From the NCBI RefSeq assembly GCF_028389875.1, contig NC_084675.1:21290412-21354411 (forward strand): a stretch of DNA of 64,000 nt, written 5' to 3'. This document shows, piece by piece, positions 1 to 12,056 of this stretch. The DNA comes from Rhea pennata (Eukaryota; Chordata; Aves; Rheiformes; Rheidae). The notes below the pieces were generated by a model. The model was given only the letters and a program-made list of their open reading frames with translations, did no database searches and was not told the DNA's origin. The translations under genes were made by a program, and so were the position numbers. Numbering within the stretch: the stretch's first letter is position 1; every line of letters starts with the position of its first letter.

Positions 1-316
1 GGCTCTCCCAAGGACTTAGATCCTTTAGCCCCACTCACAGCAGAGGAAAGGCCTCCGGTCATTAAAGCTGGGCGTGTGCATGATTCAGGCCCCTACACTG
101 CTCTTTGCCAGCAGCTAGCAGCTCTGCTAGGGGACGGTGATGGCATTCATGCTCTGCTTCCCACACTCTGCCCCTAAGGATCTGTTGCTAGCCTCAGCCA
201 GGGAAGATAGAGCCAGCTACATGAGTGTTTTATTTTCTGTGGCCATGCACGAGACTGAATAGCTGATGCTATTCTCCTTCTTGAACATGCAAAATTAGAA
301 TCTTGCTTGAGTTGGT

Positions 317-473
317 TCCCCAGTGAGGTTGTGGAGGCTTCATCACTGTCAATGTTCAAAAGCTGTCTGGATAGGGTCCTGGGCAACGTGCTCTAGGTGA
401 CCCTTCTTGAGCAGGGGTGTTGGACTAGGTGATCTCCAGAAGTCCCTTCCAATCGCAACCATTCTGTGATTCT
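317..473 (+). mobile_element. CR1 LINE, truncated 3' end
   Basis: Non-LTR retrotransposon fragment in forward orientation. The sequence follows the CR1 3' region: a 'cagtgaggttgtggagg' segment, then 'ttcaaaagctgtctggata', then 'ttggactaggtgatctcc' and 'agtcccttccaa', ending in the typical CR1 terminal repeat ATTCTGTGATTCT at 461-473. CR1 copies are normally 5'-truncated and lack a poly(A) tail, as here. No reverse-transcriptase frame is present, so the copy is dead. The upstream boundary is approximate; weak similarity may reach further left. CR1 is the dominant interspersed repeat of birds and other sauropsids, and this copy is the main evidence for the host group. Confidence 0.88.
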
Positions 474-1949
474 TTGAACTATCCCCTGAAATGGGCAGCC
501 ACCTGGGCAAAGGGGACTTCATAATTTAGCATACTTTGAATAAATACTGTATGCACTTCACTACGTGGGTGAAAGTATCCCACCTCAAGAGAAAGATTAG
601 TTGTTAGCTGCTTTCCTCTAAAAACATTTCTCCGAGATATAGGTGCTATATCTGAATCTTTTGCTGGAGCCTTTTTGTTCCAACTTTCATTGCAACAACA
701 AACCTCTTTGAAGAAAATGAGCGATCTCACCGGACGACTCAGACAGGAACCTAAATGCCTTGATGCTGACGTGAAAGCTAAAAATGTTCCCAGCAGCACC
801 AGGCTAAACTGACAACCAGGTTCTCCATGAAGCACGCATCTCCTCTCCTTCTTCGTTGTGAGGCCCAGATAGATGTGGTGGCTATGCACCCATGCAGGCA
901 TTAGTTGCATCTTAGCACTCTGCTCATGTCCTGCTCTCCACCAGGGGTGGCTCAAGCCACAGTAGGCCCCATGGAGGACCAAAGCTCCTGCAAAACCCTC
1001 TGTGCTTGTCTCTGATTTCTGCATTTCTTACTGCAAAATGCAGCTGTGATCCGGGAGAAGAGAGGGATGGGGGAGCTCCTTTTAATCAAGGCCATTCTCA
1101 GTTAACATCTTACGTTAACAAGGAAGTAAGGAGGCCACAGTCCCCTTTCTCCTTCGCTTTCCCTAGGGAGGGGACCTGCAGGCTTTCACTGGAGCTCTTC
1201 AGGACAAGACCCTTCTTTTCCTTCGGCATTTGTGCCACACCCAGCACATGGGAGCCCAGAGTCGGGATTCAGGCTCCCAGATGCAACAGTGAGATATGCA
1301 AGTGCCCTGAGCTAACAACAGGAACTCGGATGTGGCCACTGTGCCCAGCATTTGCCAAGTATTTATATATACGTATCTTTTAAAAGGAGACATTTTTCTT
1401 TTTATTTTGTAAAGGTAAGCACAGAAGAAAAATGTGAGGGAAACATTAGGCAAAACATGGTGGCCAAGTTTTGCTGCTACATTTAAGGATGCCAAGGAAA
1501 ATCAAAACAATAGTCTGGGAGGGACAAGAGTGGGGGCGGAAGGATAAGGCTGTGGTTCCCTATGCCACAGGAAGACTTTGGTTTAACTTGAACAGTGATC
1601 TTTTGGAGATGAATCCATAGTGCCGCCTCTGAGCAGACCTCAAAGCTTATATGTTTCCCTTCGGCATCGGTCCATGTCCCCTTGCGCAGCGGGTGACGTG
1701 ATCCGCTTGACCTGAAGACTCCCTCTACAGACCAATTTACATTCCCTCTCACTGTCACAGGGCCTTGGGTTTTCATTAGTGGTCGGGACTTTTTTGTTTT
1801 GCTTTTGGATCTCTGACAATGTGAAGTTTGCATGTTAGTGCCTGTGCAAATCTGTATTTGGGACTCATTCATCATTTTCCTAGTTAAAACATAGTTGCTT
1901 GTAAAGAGGAAGTCATTTGTCTCTCACAAAAGAGTCACCCCTCCACCCA

Positions 1950-1972
1950 CCCCCCCCCCCCACCACCACCAC
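1950..1972. repeat. Poly(C)/(CAC)n simple repeat
   Basis: Twelve consecutive C (1950-1961) followed by about four ACC/CAC triplets. A low-complexity tract prone to length variation; no function inferred. Confidence 0.9.
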
Positions 1973-2616
1973 TCTGTCGCGGTGCAAACGAATCCATTAG
2001 CTTCCCTGGAAAATGCATCATCTGACATTGGGACTAAACTCTAGACTAACAAAACCTCCGAGAGGACATGAAGGAGCCATCTCTGTCACCCTACTCCATG
2101 GTCAGGTCGAAACCCGACCTCTCCTTCCATTGAATCTTTAATGTCCGTATCCCGGGGAAAATGTTGTAAATTGGCAGCAATTCTGCATTTCACCACCAGA
2201 TTTAGAACCCCGATTCCAAACCTCCAGAACGACCTCCTGAGCCTTTCCAAAGCCCACCTCTGAAGCTGCTCCGCTCCCTCCTCCTTCCATTCTCACTGCT
2301 CACAAACGAAGCCAGAGAGAAAAATCCTCTTGGAGGTAAATATTTAAAACAACCCCGAAATAAACCCAGAAATAAACTCTTAAAGCAGGAGAGAGACCAT
2401 GCTAACAGAGGAAATAGCCACTCATGCTTTTGTATCCTCTCTCCCAGAGCAGCAGTCTTGCAAGCTCCAAACCACTCAGGACCAGTGCTGAAGCGCCGGG
2501 CTCTGAAGAAAATATCCGGACACTGCATCCATTCGTTTTCCCTGTATTTAAACCCGTCTTCTAATATTAACACTACTCCCGCAGTTAGAGTAGAGCAGTA
2601 TTTTTCCAGCCTGCCC

Positions 2617-2690
2617 AGAATCGCAGGGCCTGGAGGACCACAGGAGGTGGCTTAGCCCACCCCTCTTCCTGAGCAGGATCCAGGATCACA
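2617..2690 (-). mobile_element. Diverged CR1-like remnant, reverse orientation
   Basis: The segment starts with AGAATCGCAGGG and continues through 'gaggaccacaggaggtgg' and 'cccacccctcttcctgagc', ending near 'aggatccaggatcac'. This matches, with many substitutions, the layout of an inverted CR1 3' end (AGAATCA...GGTTGGAAGGGACC...TCCAACCCC...GAGCAGGA). It is older or more diverged than the copy at 317-473. A consensus alignment is needed to be sure of it. Confidence 0.45.
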
Positions 2691-3789
2691 TTTGCTCAGG
2701 AAGCTCCAGACAAAACATTTCCAAACACTCCACTCCAGCATGTGCGAGAGGATCTCTGTGGGTCCCACGGGGCAGGGCCAGTTCAGGACACAGGGTAGCG
2801 GCAAGCGGTGGGGGGAGATAACTAACTCCTGGAAGCTTTCCTCAAACTGGCCACCTCTTTGTCTTCACCACTGGGCCGCAGTCTTCCTCAGCCTCTCTGT
2901 AGCCCAACATGACAAATGGAAGGAGTCACCAGCCACTGCATCCAAACGCAGCAGCTCATGGCATGGGAAAGCACCCGGGGTCTTGCATGGCAAGAGGGCT
3001 TTGCTGCGTGAAGGCCACCACTGCGGGCTTCGAGGTCAAGGTGAGAGGCTTCACAGTCAAGCCACTGTTTGGAGCTAGCCTCCGAAGTGGAAACTCCAAA
3101 GCACAGCTGGGAGAAGCTACTTGTATTTCATCACCCAGGCAATAAAATTTTGAAATTTGGGTCTAGAAACTTTTCATTCATGTCAATTTTATTTTTATTT
3201 TTTATATCAGCAGAAGTGGAAGAGAACATTTACTCAATTAACTTTGACACTGAATGATGAATTTTGTATTGTTTTGGAATTTTTATAAAATTTAACCGCC
3301 AAAAATATCTAAAATGATTAATAATCCAAAAAGCTAACAAAACCAACAAAGTAGATGCTTTGTTCAACTAAACTATTAGGGATTTTTCACTTTTTTCTTT
3401 TTAAGCAGCAAGCCCGGAAAGGAATTATTCATATAGATTTAAATTAAAGGCAGGGAAAAAGAAACTTCTCCTCTGTTTTCTTGGGAAATGAACAGTGTGT
3501 TACATAGGAAAAAAATCAAAGATAAATGAAAAATAAAGAAGATAAATTTATCTCAGACTAATGTACTGTGAGGCAATATAATAAGTTTCCAGCGCCCCCA
3601 ATGAAAAATAAAACATCTTTGAAAGTTCATTCCTGGACTTTGGAAGCTGTGAAAGCAAATGCAGGTAAACTGCAGCAAAGCGGATAATATGACTGCCTTG
3701 AGACAGAGGTTTTAACAGATTCGGATCTGAAGACAACGACTTTATTTTTCTCTAGCCTCGAGGGGATTAAGAGAGCAGAGCAGTCCTAC

Positions 3790-3834
3790 CTCGCCGCTGG
3801 AGATATAAATCCTGGAGGGTCACTTCGTAGCCAT
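3790..3834 (-). other. Candidate 45-bp internal exon
   Basis: On the minus strand a pyrimidine-rich tract running into ttgacag (intron side 3835-3865) precedes a 45-bp segment that ends in GGCGAG before gtaggac. The length is a multiple of three. One frame is open and would encode GYEVTLQDLYLQRR plus split codons. It lies just left of the CpG island at 4005-4570, so a minus-strand transcript from that island could use it. I do not recognise the peptide and found no partner exon. A chance pairing of splice-like sites is quite possible. Confidence 0.22.
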
Positions 3835-4004
3835 CTGTCAACCGAGAGGAAGGGAGGAGGCAGAGTCATTTTCAGCAGTAAATTTTGGGAAGAACAAGCA
3901 CTAATGGCCTAAAATTAAGGAAGAAAAACACTGGGCTAAATAGTAGGAAATGCTTTATAATGGTGAGGTCAGGCAGACAATGCAGTAACCTGTCAAGGGA
4001 GGTC

Positions 4005-4570
4005 ACAGGCTGCGAGGGCCCGGAGCCGCTCGCGGCGGCCGCGGAGCAGCTCCCCGGCGCGGGGCCGCCTCGCGCGGGGCCGGCCCCCCCCCGCCTCGCT
4101 GATCCCGGGGGGCCCGCGATGCTGCGGGGGCTCGGGGCGGGGGGGTTGCAAGCTCCGTCGCTGCCGTGCAGCCGGGCGCGAAGGCCGGGGGCACCGCGGG
4201 AAAGCGCGAGCGTGCCCGGCCGCGGCGGGAGCCGCAGGGGAGCCGGCGCCCGGCCGCGCATCTCGGCATCCCGGCCGGGTAGCCCCGCATCCCGACGGGC
4301 ACCCGCGGCGAGACAGGCGGCGGAAGGGCCGCAGCGAGCTCGGCGGAGCAGGGCTTCGCCCCAGCTGCTCCCCCAGCCAAGGGAAGGCAGAAGCCGCCCG
4401 AAGAGGGGGACTCGCCCGCGCGGAGAAGGGAAGAGGAGGCTCCCGGCAGAGCCCTCCCGCGCGGGAGCCCGGAGAGCGCCGAAGCCGTGTGCGCGTGGGT
4501 CCGTCCAGATGCCGGCACAAGCCGTTTTTTTAAGGCTGTCAGGTTAATTTCCGCTCGGCTCCCTGCGCAG
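4005..4570. promoter_or_regulatory. CpG island
   Basis: An abrupt switch to very GC-rich, CpG-dense DNA, with many CGCG, GCGC and CCGG words, flanked on both sides by AT-richer sequence. Such islands usually mark vertebrate promoters. Overlapping open frames on both strands are Arg/Pro/Ala/Gly-rich, as expected from GC-rich non-coding DNA, and I treat them as artefacts. No TATA box stands out at its edges, and transcription direction cannot be read from the sequence. Confidence 0.75.
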
Positions 4571-7500
4571 ACACCTCTGCTCTGTTACGTGACACGTCAT
4601 TGTATTTTTTGCAACTCATGGTGTCCATCACCACCCCAAGGCAACCACTGCGGAGCTGTGATAAATGATACACAGGCAGTTCATTATACACACTAAATCC
4701 TCTTCACTTGGTGGTCCAGGGGTTTACCGAATACATTTTATTCCTCTTCTGCTTGGACTTGTACCTCAGATCCCTTTAATGTCTTAGAACAAATGCTAAA
4801 TTGGTGCTACAAAACATGCATTGCCCCAAGTGTAGTTATTTCATACCATCTCCTATCTAGTGAGCATCCAATTAGTATTTTAATTTTTTTGCATTTACAG
4901 AAAATCCACCTGCATTGGAAATACAAACTAACAGGACCTGGGGATGCCACTCTGCCAACTCAAAGCAGCCTGCCCTCGGTGGAAAGCTATTGGAGATCTG
5001 ACAGCAACCATACCTCAATGGAAGAGAAGAAAGTGATGGTGCCAGAGCCAGCTGAGATCACAGGTGGCCTTTAGGAAATGCAAAACCAACTCACACCCAT
5101 TGGAATTTGACCATTCAGAAGCCAGCGCTACTTTTAAAAGTAAAAATAATTAACAACCATGAGAAATTAAAATCCCAGATATGGGTCTCATCTGAAGGAC
5201 AGCACAGGAACCCAGATCCACATTTTTGCCCACAGTCATTTCTCCAGCAAGTCTCTCCTTCTTTGACATGTTGTCCAAAACATCTCTTCAAGTGGACTGG
5301 TGAGGGCAAGAAAGAGTTTCTAATTTATAAGGTGTAATTAACTGCCTGCAACACATAGCAGAGGGGATGGCTCAGTGAAGCAAGACTCCTTTCTCCAAAT
5401 GTGTCTTCCACCATTATCAGAGCCAGCTTCCACAAACCCAGTGGAGACGGCATCCCATAAATGTGTCCCTCCTTGCCAAGAACCGAGCAGAACAGCTTTT
5501 TTTGTAGCACTACTGTCACTCAGGCATTTGGAGAAGCTGTTTCCAATTCCGTCCCACCAGTACCAGGTCCTTGCTCCCAGGGTGGTCCAGGATGAAGGCT
5601 GTGAGAAGATTCCTAGTGGTGGTTGCTTGGCTGGAAGGCTGCTACCCTTCCTTCCCGTAGCAAAGGGAAGGAGATGAGGACAGCGAGGCTGCGGGGTGCT
5701 ACAAAGGATGCTGAAGGCGGAGGACAAGAGACTCAGAATTATTGCAGAAGGTCATGGGAAGCCAGCGAGGATAATCTGAAGAGGGTTGCATGGGATGTCA
5801 GAGAGGATTTTTGCAGCTGTATGTGGAGAAACTGAGAGCGTGGAGGGGAAATTGGCCCTGAATGTCAGGGCACAGGCATTTTCAGCAGCCGAGGCAAGCG
5901 GGCGAAAGCTTGGATAGAGGAATGGAAATGACTGTTTGTGGAGATAATAGAAGGGGAAAAACAAGCAGGGATCGCATTAACCAGGAGGCTAAGGAGAAAG
6001 GAAGAACTTCAGAGGAATGCCACAGCCTGTTTGGCTGAAGAGCAGCTCTTTCCTCTCCTCCAGCTTTGTTGCTGTTAGGCTCCTGGGGGAGGAGAGTTGG
6101 CCTACAGCTACAACAGTAACTTTGAGTAACTTCTCAGGAAACAGCTTATTTAGATAGCACTGCCTATTCTTCAGAGGGGAGGATAGAAGAACATATTGCC
6201 TGTTACTAATAAATGACTTTTCCACAACTAACGATGTTTATGGGGATAGATACTCAAAGGTCTCCACAGAATCACCTCTAAATAGGATGGATTTTACCGC
6301 CAAGAAAACATGACTTTTTCACACACACACACATACCCCGCGATAGGACAGAGTTAAATATCTTCTGTGTTTTTAATGGAAAATTAAGCAGGCATGACGC
6401 ATCTGTTTAGAAGATTTTTTCTTATCTGCAGGATCAAGAAGAATTCCAGAGCTGGAAGACCAGAAACCGAGAGCAGTTCATTCACTGCCAATGAGCACAA
6501 GCTGAAAGAGTTCAGGTTGTACACGAGTTAAGAGTTGGATTCTGTATTCATTGCAATAAATAGATTGCTTCTATGGGCTGCAGTAGCAACAACTTTGGAG
6601 CTGATTTCTCTATTTGAGTTTGCAGTAAATAAAAGTCTCAAGCAGAACTCATTAATGCTGGTTCAACTCCCAGCTCACAATCCTTCCAAAAGTTACTCTT
6701 AAAAAATTCAAAATACAGAAACCTTCTTTGATTAGGGTGGGAGAAGGATTCAAATAATCAGATGTTCATCTTAACCTTCTGGCTCAGGAACATCCTCCTA
6801 ATGGGGTCTCTGAATTTGTCACTCAGTCTGGAAAAGTCTTAAAAAGAGCATTCTTGGAGAAAAGAAATTTTTTATGAGGGGGGGGGACTTTTCAGGAACA
6901 TGGCCAAAGTGTAATGTTCAGATCCTGCTTAATTTTTGTGCAACAGCAATACTAGGAGCTGCTGCACAGCGTTGCATACAGGTTCCCCCTGAGTCTTGAT
7001 TTGCAGTTTCAAGTGAGCAGTGAGTTTTAGGTGTGAACTCAGTTCAGACCGCAACCCCAGGTCTCTGCTGGACCAGCAGGCTCTGAGCCAGGCTCTCCTC
7101 CCAGGTGCACTGCTGCAAAGAGAATTTAGGTCACCAAATCTCAATCGTTACTGCAAATATGTGTTTCGCAGCATCCAGCCCCCACTGCTGCTTTCACAGT
7201 CTAGCCACAGGAAGCATCTCTCTGCTCAGTATTTTTATGCACAGCAATACGCAGCCAAGCCTCCTTTTACAAAACGCAGTCACTTTGAAAGAAAGAAAGC
7301 AAACAAAACTTAATAGCTACTACCTTGAAGCAGTCAACTCCTAATGCTATATTCCAAGACAGGGTAGGTCCATAACTCAAAATTGTTGGCTCTGGGAATC
7401 TTTATCATGGCTGGGTTTTTGCTGCATCTGGTCGAGCAAGTTTTTATAATGTCGTTTCTGATCAGGGTGGTTTTCAGTAACAACTTTCAGCATATTATGG

Positions 7501-7879
7501 GTCAAGGTTAAGAGGGAAAGGGAAATTGCAGAGGGGAGGTGCTCTCACTGCTCTTTGAGATGGCAACGGCTGCTAGAGAGAGGACTTGTGCAGAAATTAA
7601 AGGAGTTATTGTGATTCACAAGAGCTGCTACGCGGAAAGGAAAATGTAGCATTTGTGACACCATTAGCAAATTACAGCAACGTGCAGCTGCCTGGAAATC
7701 GACTGAACACCGGCTTTAAACCCATCCGCGTCGAACTGGTTTCAAATCAGCAGCTATCTGGGCCAGCCCGTTACAGCAAAGGCTGGTTTTCTTGAGGAAA
7801 CACTCTGTGCGTTTGGAAAGCAGTTTAACCGAGTCTGGAGTATATCTTTAAACCGAGAACCTGTCTCGCAGCAGAGCCA
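4571..7879. other. Non-coding stretch, no gene recognised
   Basis: About 3.3 kb of moderately AT-rich sequence with scattered short frames that look like noise. It contains a short CA repeat at 6320-6333 and a short G-run near 6879. No clear splice-bounded exon or promoter was found. Confidence 0.6.
6320..6333. repeat. Short (CA)n microsatellite
   Basis: About seven CA dinucleotides between AT-rich flanks. Confidence 0.85.
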
Positions 7880-8260
7880 AAGCTTATACAAGCGCCCTCA
7901 CTTTTTGCTTGCGCTGTGCAGGTTGAAAGTCGTCCTGCCATGTCAAACAGCAACTCAAACCGCAGTTTCACTCCGCGGCAGCACCCGCCTGCCACGTCCG
8001 AGAGGCCCGGGCGAGCCGAGCCCGCAGCTCCGTGTCCCGCTGGGGTCCCGGCAGGGATCGCACGGGCTCGGTAAACAAAATGCCGCTTCCGATAACGCCG
8101 GCCCGCAGAGACGTGGAGGGAACGGATCAGTGTCCGAGCTAAATCCGCCCGCTGATCTAGCAGGAGGCACTCGGCTGCGTCGAACAGTTTCTTGCTCGGT
8201 GATCCTGTAATGCATCACGACCTCCGAAGGCTGAAGACGAGCTTCGGAAACTGAACAGAC
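7880..8260. promoter_or_regulatory. Small CpG-rich patch
   Basis: CpG dinucleotides become frequent over roughly 380 bp (for example 'gcgagccgagcccgcag', 'ccgataacgccggcccg') in otherwise CpG-poor surroundings. It may be a weak CpG island, a distal promoter or an enhancer. Both strands carry frames of about 100 codons that show no recognisable protein features. Confidence 0.45.
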
Positions 8261-11200
8261 AGCATCTCTCCGATTCATCCCCCTGTAACGAAATAGAAAC
8301 AGAAATTGCCTTTCAGGTAGCTGGAGTCAGTCCCATGATTTCCCAGGCTTACACCCATCAGGATGCAACCCACGATTTAAAAAAATCTGAAGGTTGAAAA
8401 GTATGCTCTGCTTTTAGGTGCTGGCTTACTGGGTTGCTTATTCAGGACAACCTGAACTTCATTTTTGAAGATGCCAGGAACTTCCAGCTCCTATTAATTT
8501 TAGGCAGAGTCGTGACTGCTCATCACTTTGGAAAAAATGACACGCTGAAGATGAAACCTTGGCTCTTAGGAGTTCGTGGGAGTTTTGCCGTGGTCTTCAG
8601 TGTGGCCAGAACTTTTTCTAAAATCCAGCTCTTCAAAAACCAGGAAATTTTAGCACTGGATACCATTACTGTTTCAAGGCAGGAATATTATAATGCAGGT
8701 CTATGCTCAATCATCTGGTCTTTCTCAGAGGTATGGGATGGAATTAGTAGGCGCATTTGGAGTTGTAAAGTAAGTTCACTTCTGAGGCATTTTGGCTGGT
8801 GCATATTCTCGAGGGGAATCTTTTCCTTGCCCTATGCTAACAGCTCTATTTTTTCCATATCCAATTTTCTGTGCACTTTAAGGTACTCCCTCTCCTAGGC
8901 AGTGAAAATTATTTCATTAGCATTTTCTATTTGCTCACTTCTGTGCATCCTAATTTCAGCTGGAATCCAAAGTGAACACACCAAAACATCCCAGGAATGG
9001 AGGAAACTCCTATACTACAGGAACTGCCAAAGGTAGAAATGCCAGATTCAGAAGTACACAAACTCTTAGGCGCTTCTCAGGACTTCTTGGTGCAGCTTGT
9101 TTATTACGAATATAAATTCATAATGTACGCAAAAGACGTCTTGAACATGTGAAGCGAAGGTTATCAAACCAGAAAGGTTATCAGGTGGATAAATGCAGGA
9201 GACGCAGCTAGCAGTGAAAAGCAGAACAAGGAACCGAGTCTCAAAGAGGCAAAATAACAAGTTGTCGGAGAGGATGATATAACCAGACCATCCTGTGTGC
9301 CTCACCGGTACAAGCAGAGAAGCTAAACGCCCAGTGCCACGCTTACCAAGTGGGCCGCGAAAATTGTTTGGCTTTGGTAACAGTTGGGCATTTGCAAACT
9401 TCCTCACCGTTGTAATCGTCGCGTTTCTGGGATCACCTTACAGCCACAATTAGATTTCAGTAGCGCGCTGCAACAGTCTGACTCCCGGGGTTATACTGAG
9501 ATGTTTTCTTAGCTGTATTTTCTGTTTAGTCTGAGTTCTACATAGTTTAGGGCTTTAAAAAAATGCAAAAAAAAAAAAAATAAAGTCCTCAGGTAGTTCA
9601 AATAACTTCTGGAGCAGTTGGCCAAACTGTTTGTCTCTGCGAGCCGTCCGGCATTACTTTAGCAACGCTGAGGTGCACAGGGCAGGGCAAAACCCTCCGC
9701 ACAGCCACTGCCCAGGCTCTCACCATTCTCCAGCAGCAGCTCCCAGGGACTCTTTGCAGAGCAGATGTCTCTGAGATGGCCCGGAAAGGAGTACTTTTGC
9801 CCTAAAAAGCCCTCAGGACTGGAGCCATCCTTTTCAGTGTTGGAGGCAGCATAACCCCACGGTCCGAGCACTGCCCTGGCCCTGACCGGTGTCCCTTGGC
9901 TGCCAGTTGACCCTGGGGCAAATCCCTCTCCTGCTCGGCGACCCTGTTTCCCTGCATGCAAAGGGCAGGGATGACATTTAACCTTCACTAAAGTGCTTCA
10001 AGTTCCGCTGCAGAAAATGCCAAGTGGTGGGAGCATACGGCACAGAAGAATTGCCCTTGCAGCCAAGACCTCTGCACTGCGGGGAGAAATCCCACTGCCA
10101 GATTCCCACTGAAAGCCTCAAGCAAGGCTAATCAGCCCTCACCATCCCGGCCGAGGAAAGTATTAAAATTTTTGGCCTCAGAGGGAATTGCAGCAAGCTA
10201 GGAACACAAGCACCAGCTATAAAGACTAATTGACAGTGACAGCAAAATTTGATGATAGCCTCTGAAACTCTCCCTGTCAACCCTGGAGGGATTTAGGGAA
10301 CCCCAAAGCCACAGCCACAGAGCAGCCACAGAGCTCACCTGCACCATCTGCAATGCCTCAGTTTCCACAAACCCCTAGTTCTCAAGTGGGACAAAAGATG
10401 CTTTCTGCTCCTAGGAGCTTCCACAGATTGCAAATTCAGCCCAAAGGCATTTTGACGCTGCTGAGACGATGGGAAGAAAAGACACTTCCAAGAGCAGAAA
10501 GCACAGGCAAGATGAAGGAGTCATGTAGGAAGGGATGTTCAACCCAGTTGCTGCCTCCGTCTCCTCGTGTCTGGGGTGTCACCACCTTGCTGGCACATAG
10601 CTTTTTATTTGACATCCCCCATACGCCCATGGCACAGCGCACTGTCTGATCCTTGTGCACTCCTGGAGGTTCAGCGTCACTGCAGAAGGCAGAAATGAGC
10701 TACAGCAGGTGGCATGTCCCAGCTGGAGACATCAGTTTGGTCTCCCAAGAGAGAAACAGTGGCAAATCCAGCTATAAGAGCATTCCCGCTAGTTGAGGCG
10801 GAAGGTCTCTCTCGCCCACTGACCTGTCCCTGACAGCAGCCGCGGGCGGATGCCTGGGAAAAGCTAAGGGCGGGCAAGCGTGTAGCAGCACTTCCCTGCG
10901 CCGTCTGTGCTGCATCAGCGATTTGCAACACCGGGGTCTTTGCTGGTGGTTTTCTCCGTGGAATTCAACTCCCCAGCACCAGGGCCCTAGGGCATGGTGA
11001 GGTGCCGCCGGTGCTCCAGGGTGCCCGGGACACAGCCCCCCTACTTGCTCCATGAGAGAAACACGGAGTCTGGCCCTTGGGGTGCCCTGGGTACGGCCCA
11101 GCAGGCAAACTTCGTGACATGCAGAACCAAACTGCAGCCCACATGCTTTAAGCCTCCTGAGGTCTCTCTCTTGCACTCAAAAGCCTTAACCGGGTTTGAC

Positions 11201-12000
11201 TCAGGAACGAGCTCGAGTGGTCAAAGCCCGGGCCCGATCTCTAGTTCATTATTCAGCCAAAGCACGTTGTCGCTCCGTCTGCGTCATCTTCCTCCTTGCT
11301 CACCCATCCTCCCTGGTGCCCCCTGCTTTTCTCTCCCACATCCCTGCAAATGCCTTTTCTTTTTTTAAGAGCCGTCTCATTGTTCCTGGCAGGATGGGCA
11401 GAGCAGCGGGCCGCACAATGCGAGGACCCTTTTCGCAGGATGTACGTTGGTCATCTCAGAGCAGGAAAGTGCTTACGGTTGGGCTTCCTCAGCGCTCGGC
11501 CTTCGGCTCCTCAGTTCCCCCCCCCCCTTCCCACCAGGCTCTTTCTAGCTCTCACGCCCACCCTGCTTTTCCCATTACCAGCCGTTCGTGGTAGGCTCTC
11601 GCTGCACACAAAACCTTGTGCCTCATGCACAGCTTCAGGCGCAATCCCGTAATCGTGCAAAATCTGCCGAGAACTCTCTTTTCTTTCACTCTCCCTGCAA
11701 AAATGCACCACTCTCCCAAAATCTGGATCCCACTCAGCACTGGAAGAGTAACCACACTGAGCGTGCTGTGCCCACCTCGTCGCATCTCCACGGCCTCCAT
11801 CATCACCGAAGGAGCCTGGAGCAGTAAACGCGTGCAGCCGCCCTTTCATCACTTGCCAACCTTTGTCCTCAGCTACGCAGGAGTCTCCTGGGCATCCTGG
11901 ATGCGGGGCCGGACTTTGTCCCTGTCTACTTGAGGGCCCAGGGGACAAAGGGTCTGCAAAGGCTCTGCAAATTGCATTAAGTGAGCGTATATAATTAGTT
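8261..12000. other. Non-coding stretch, no gene recognised
   Basis: About 3.7 kb of mixed sequence. The longest open frame (8434-8898, plus, 154 codons) is rich in Phe, Ser and Ile and matches nothing I know; its length is about what chance gives. An A-rich tract lies at 9549-9582. From 10.9 to 11.9 kb the sequence is GC-richer, with overlapping frames on both strands. I see no supported gene. Confidence 0.55.
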
Positions 12001-12018
12001 TTTAGTGTCACGCAGTCC

Positions 12019-12056
12019 AGAACAGCATGTTCTGCCCTGACGTCAGCTTCACGTCA
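12019..12056. promoter_or_regulatory. Palindromic steroid-receptor element next to a CRE
   Basis: 12019-12033 reads AGAACAGCATGTTCT, a perfect inverted repeat of AGAACA with a 3-bp spacer: the consensus binding site of the glucocorticoid/progesterone/androgen/mineralocorticoid receptor group. The flanking C and G extend the palindrome by one pair. Only 4 bp further on, 12038-12045 is TGACGTCA, the full palindromic cAMP response element bound by CREB/ATF dimers, and 12051-12056 is a further ACGTCA half-site. A TATA-like stretch (gtatataatta) lies about 30 bp upstream, near 11987. The motifs are read directly; a function as a hormone- and cAMP-responsive enhancer or promoter is inference. Confidence 0.5.

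Larger units (their letters stand above)
474..3789. other. Non-coding stretch, no gene recognised
   Basis: About 3.3 kb of mixed-composition sequence, AT-rich from about 3150 to 3770. Open frames here are short and overlap on both strands, with no recognisable domain. It holds a C-run with CAC repeats (1950-1972), a CR1-like remnant (2617-2690), and one moderately good plus-strand donor-like site (CAAG|gtgaga near 3040) with no convincing partner acceptor. I see nothing else I can support. Confidence 0.6.

Noticed and set aside
942..957. CTCF-like core (ccaccaggggtggc)
   Set aside because: It has an inserted base pair relative to the CTCF core and is a single degenerate match.
3872..4547. 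Overlapping Arg/Pro/Ala-rich frames on both strands
   Set aside because: They coincide exactly with the CpG island, run in several frames at once and show no domain; composition alone explains them.
8434..8898. 154-codon plus-strand frame
   Set aside because: No domain, no splice or promoter signal, and a length near what chance gives over 128 kb of two-strand sequence.
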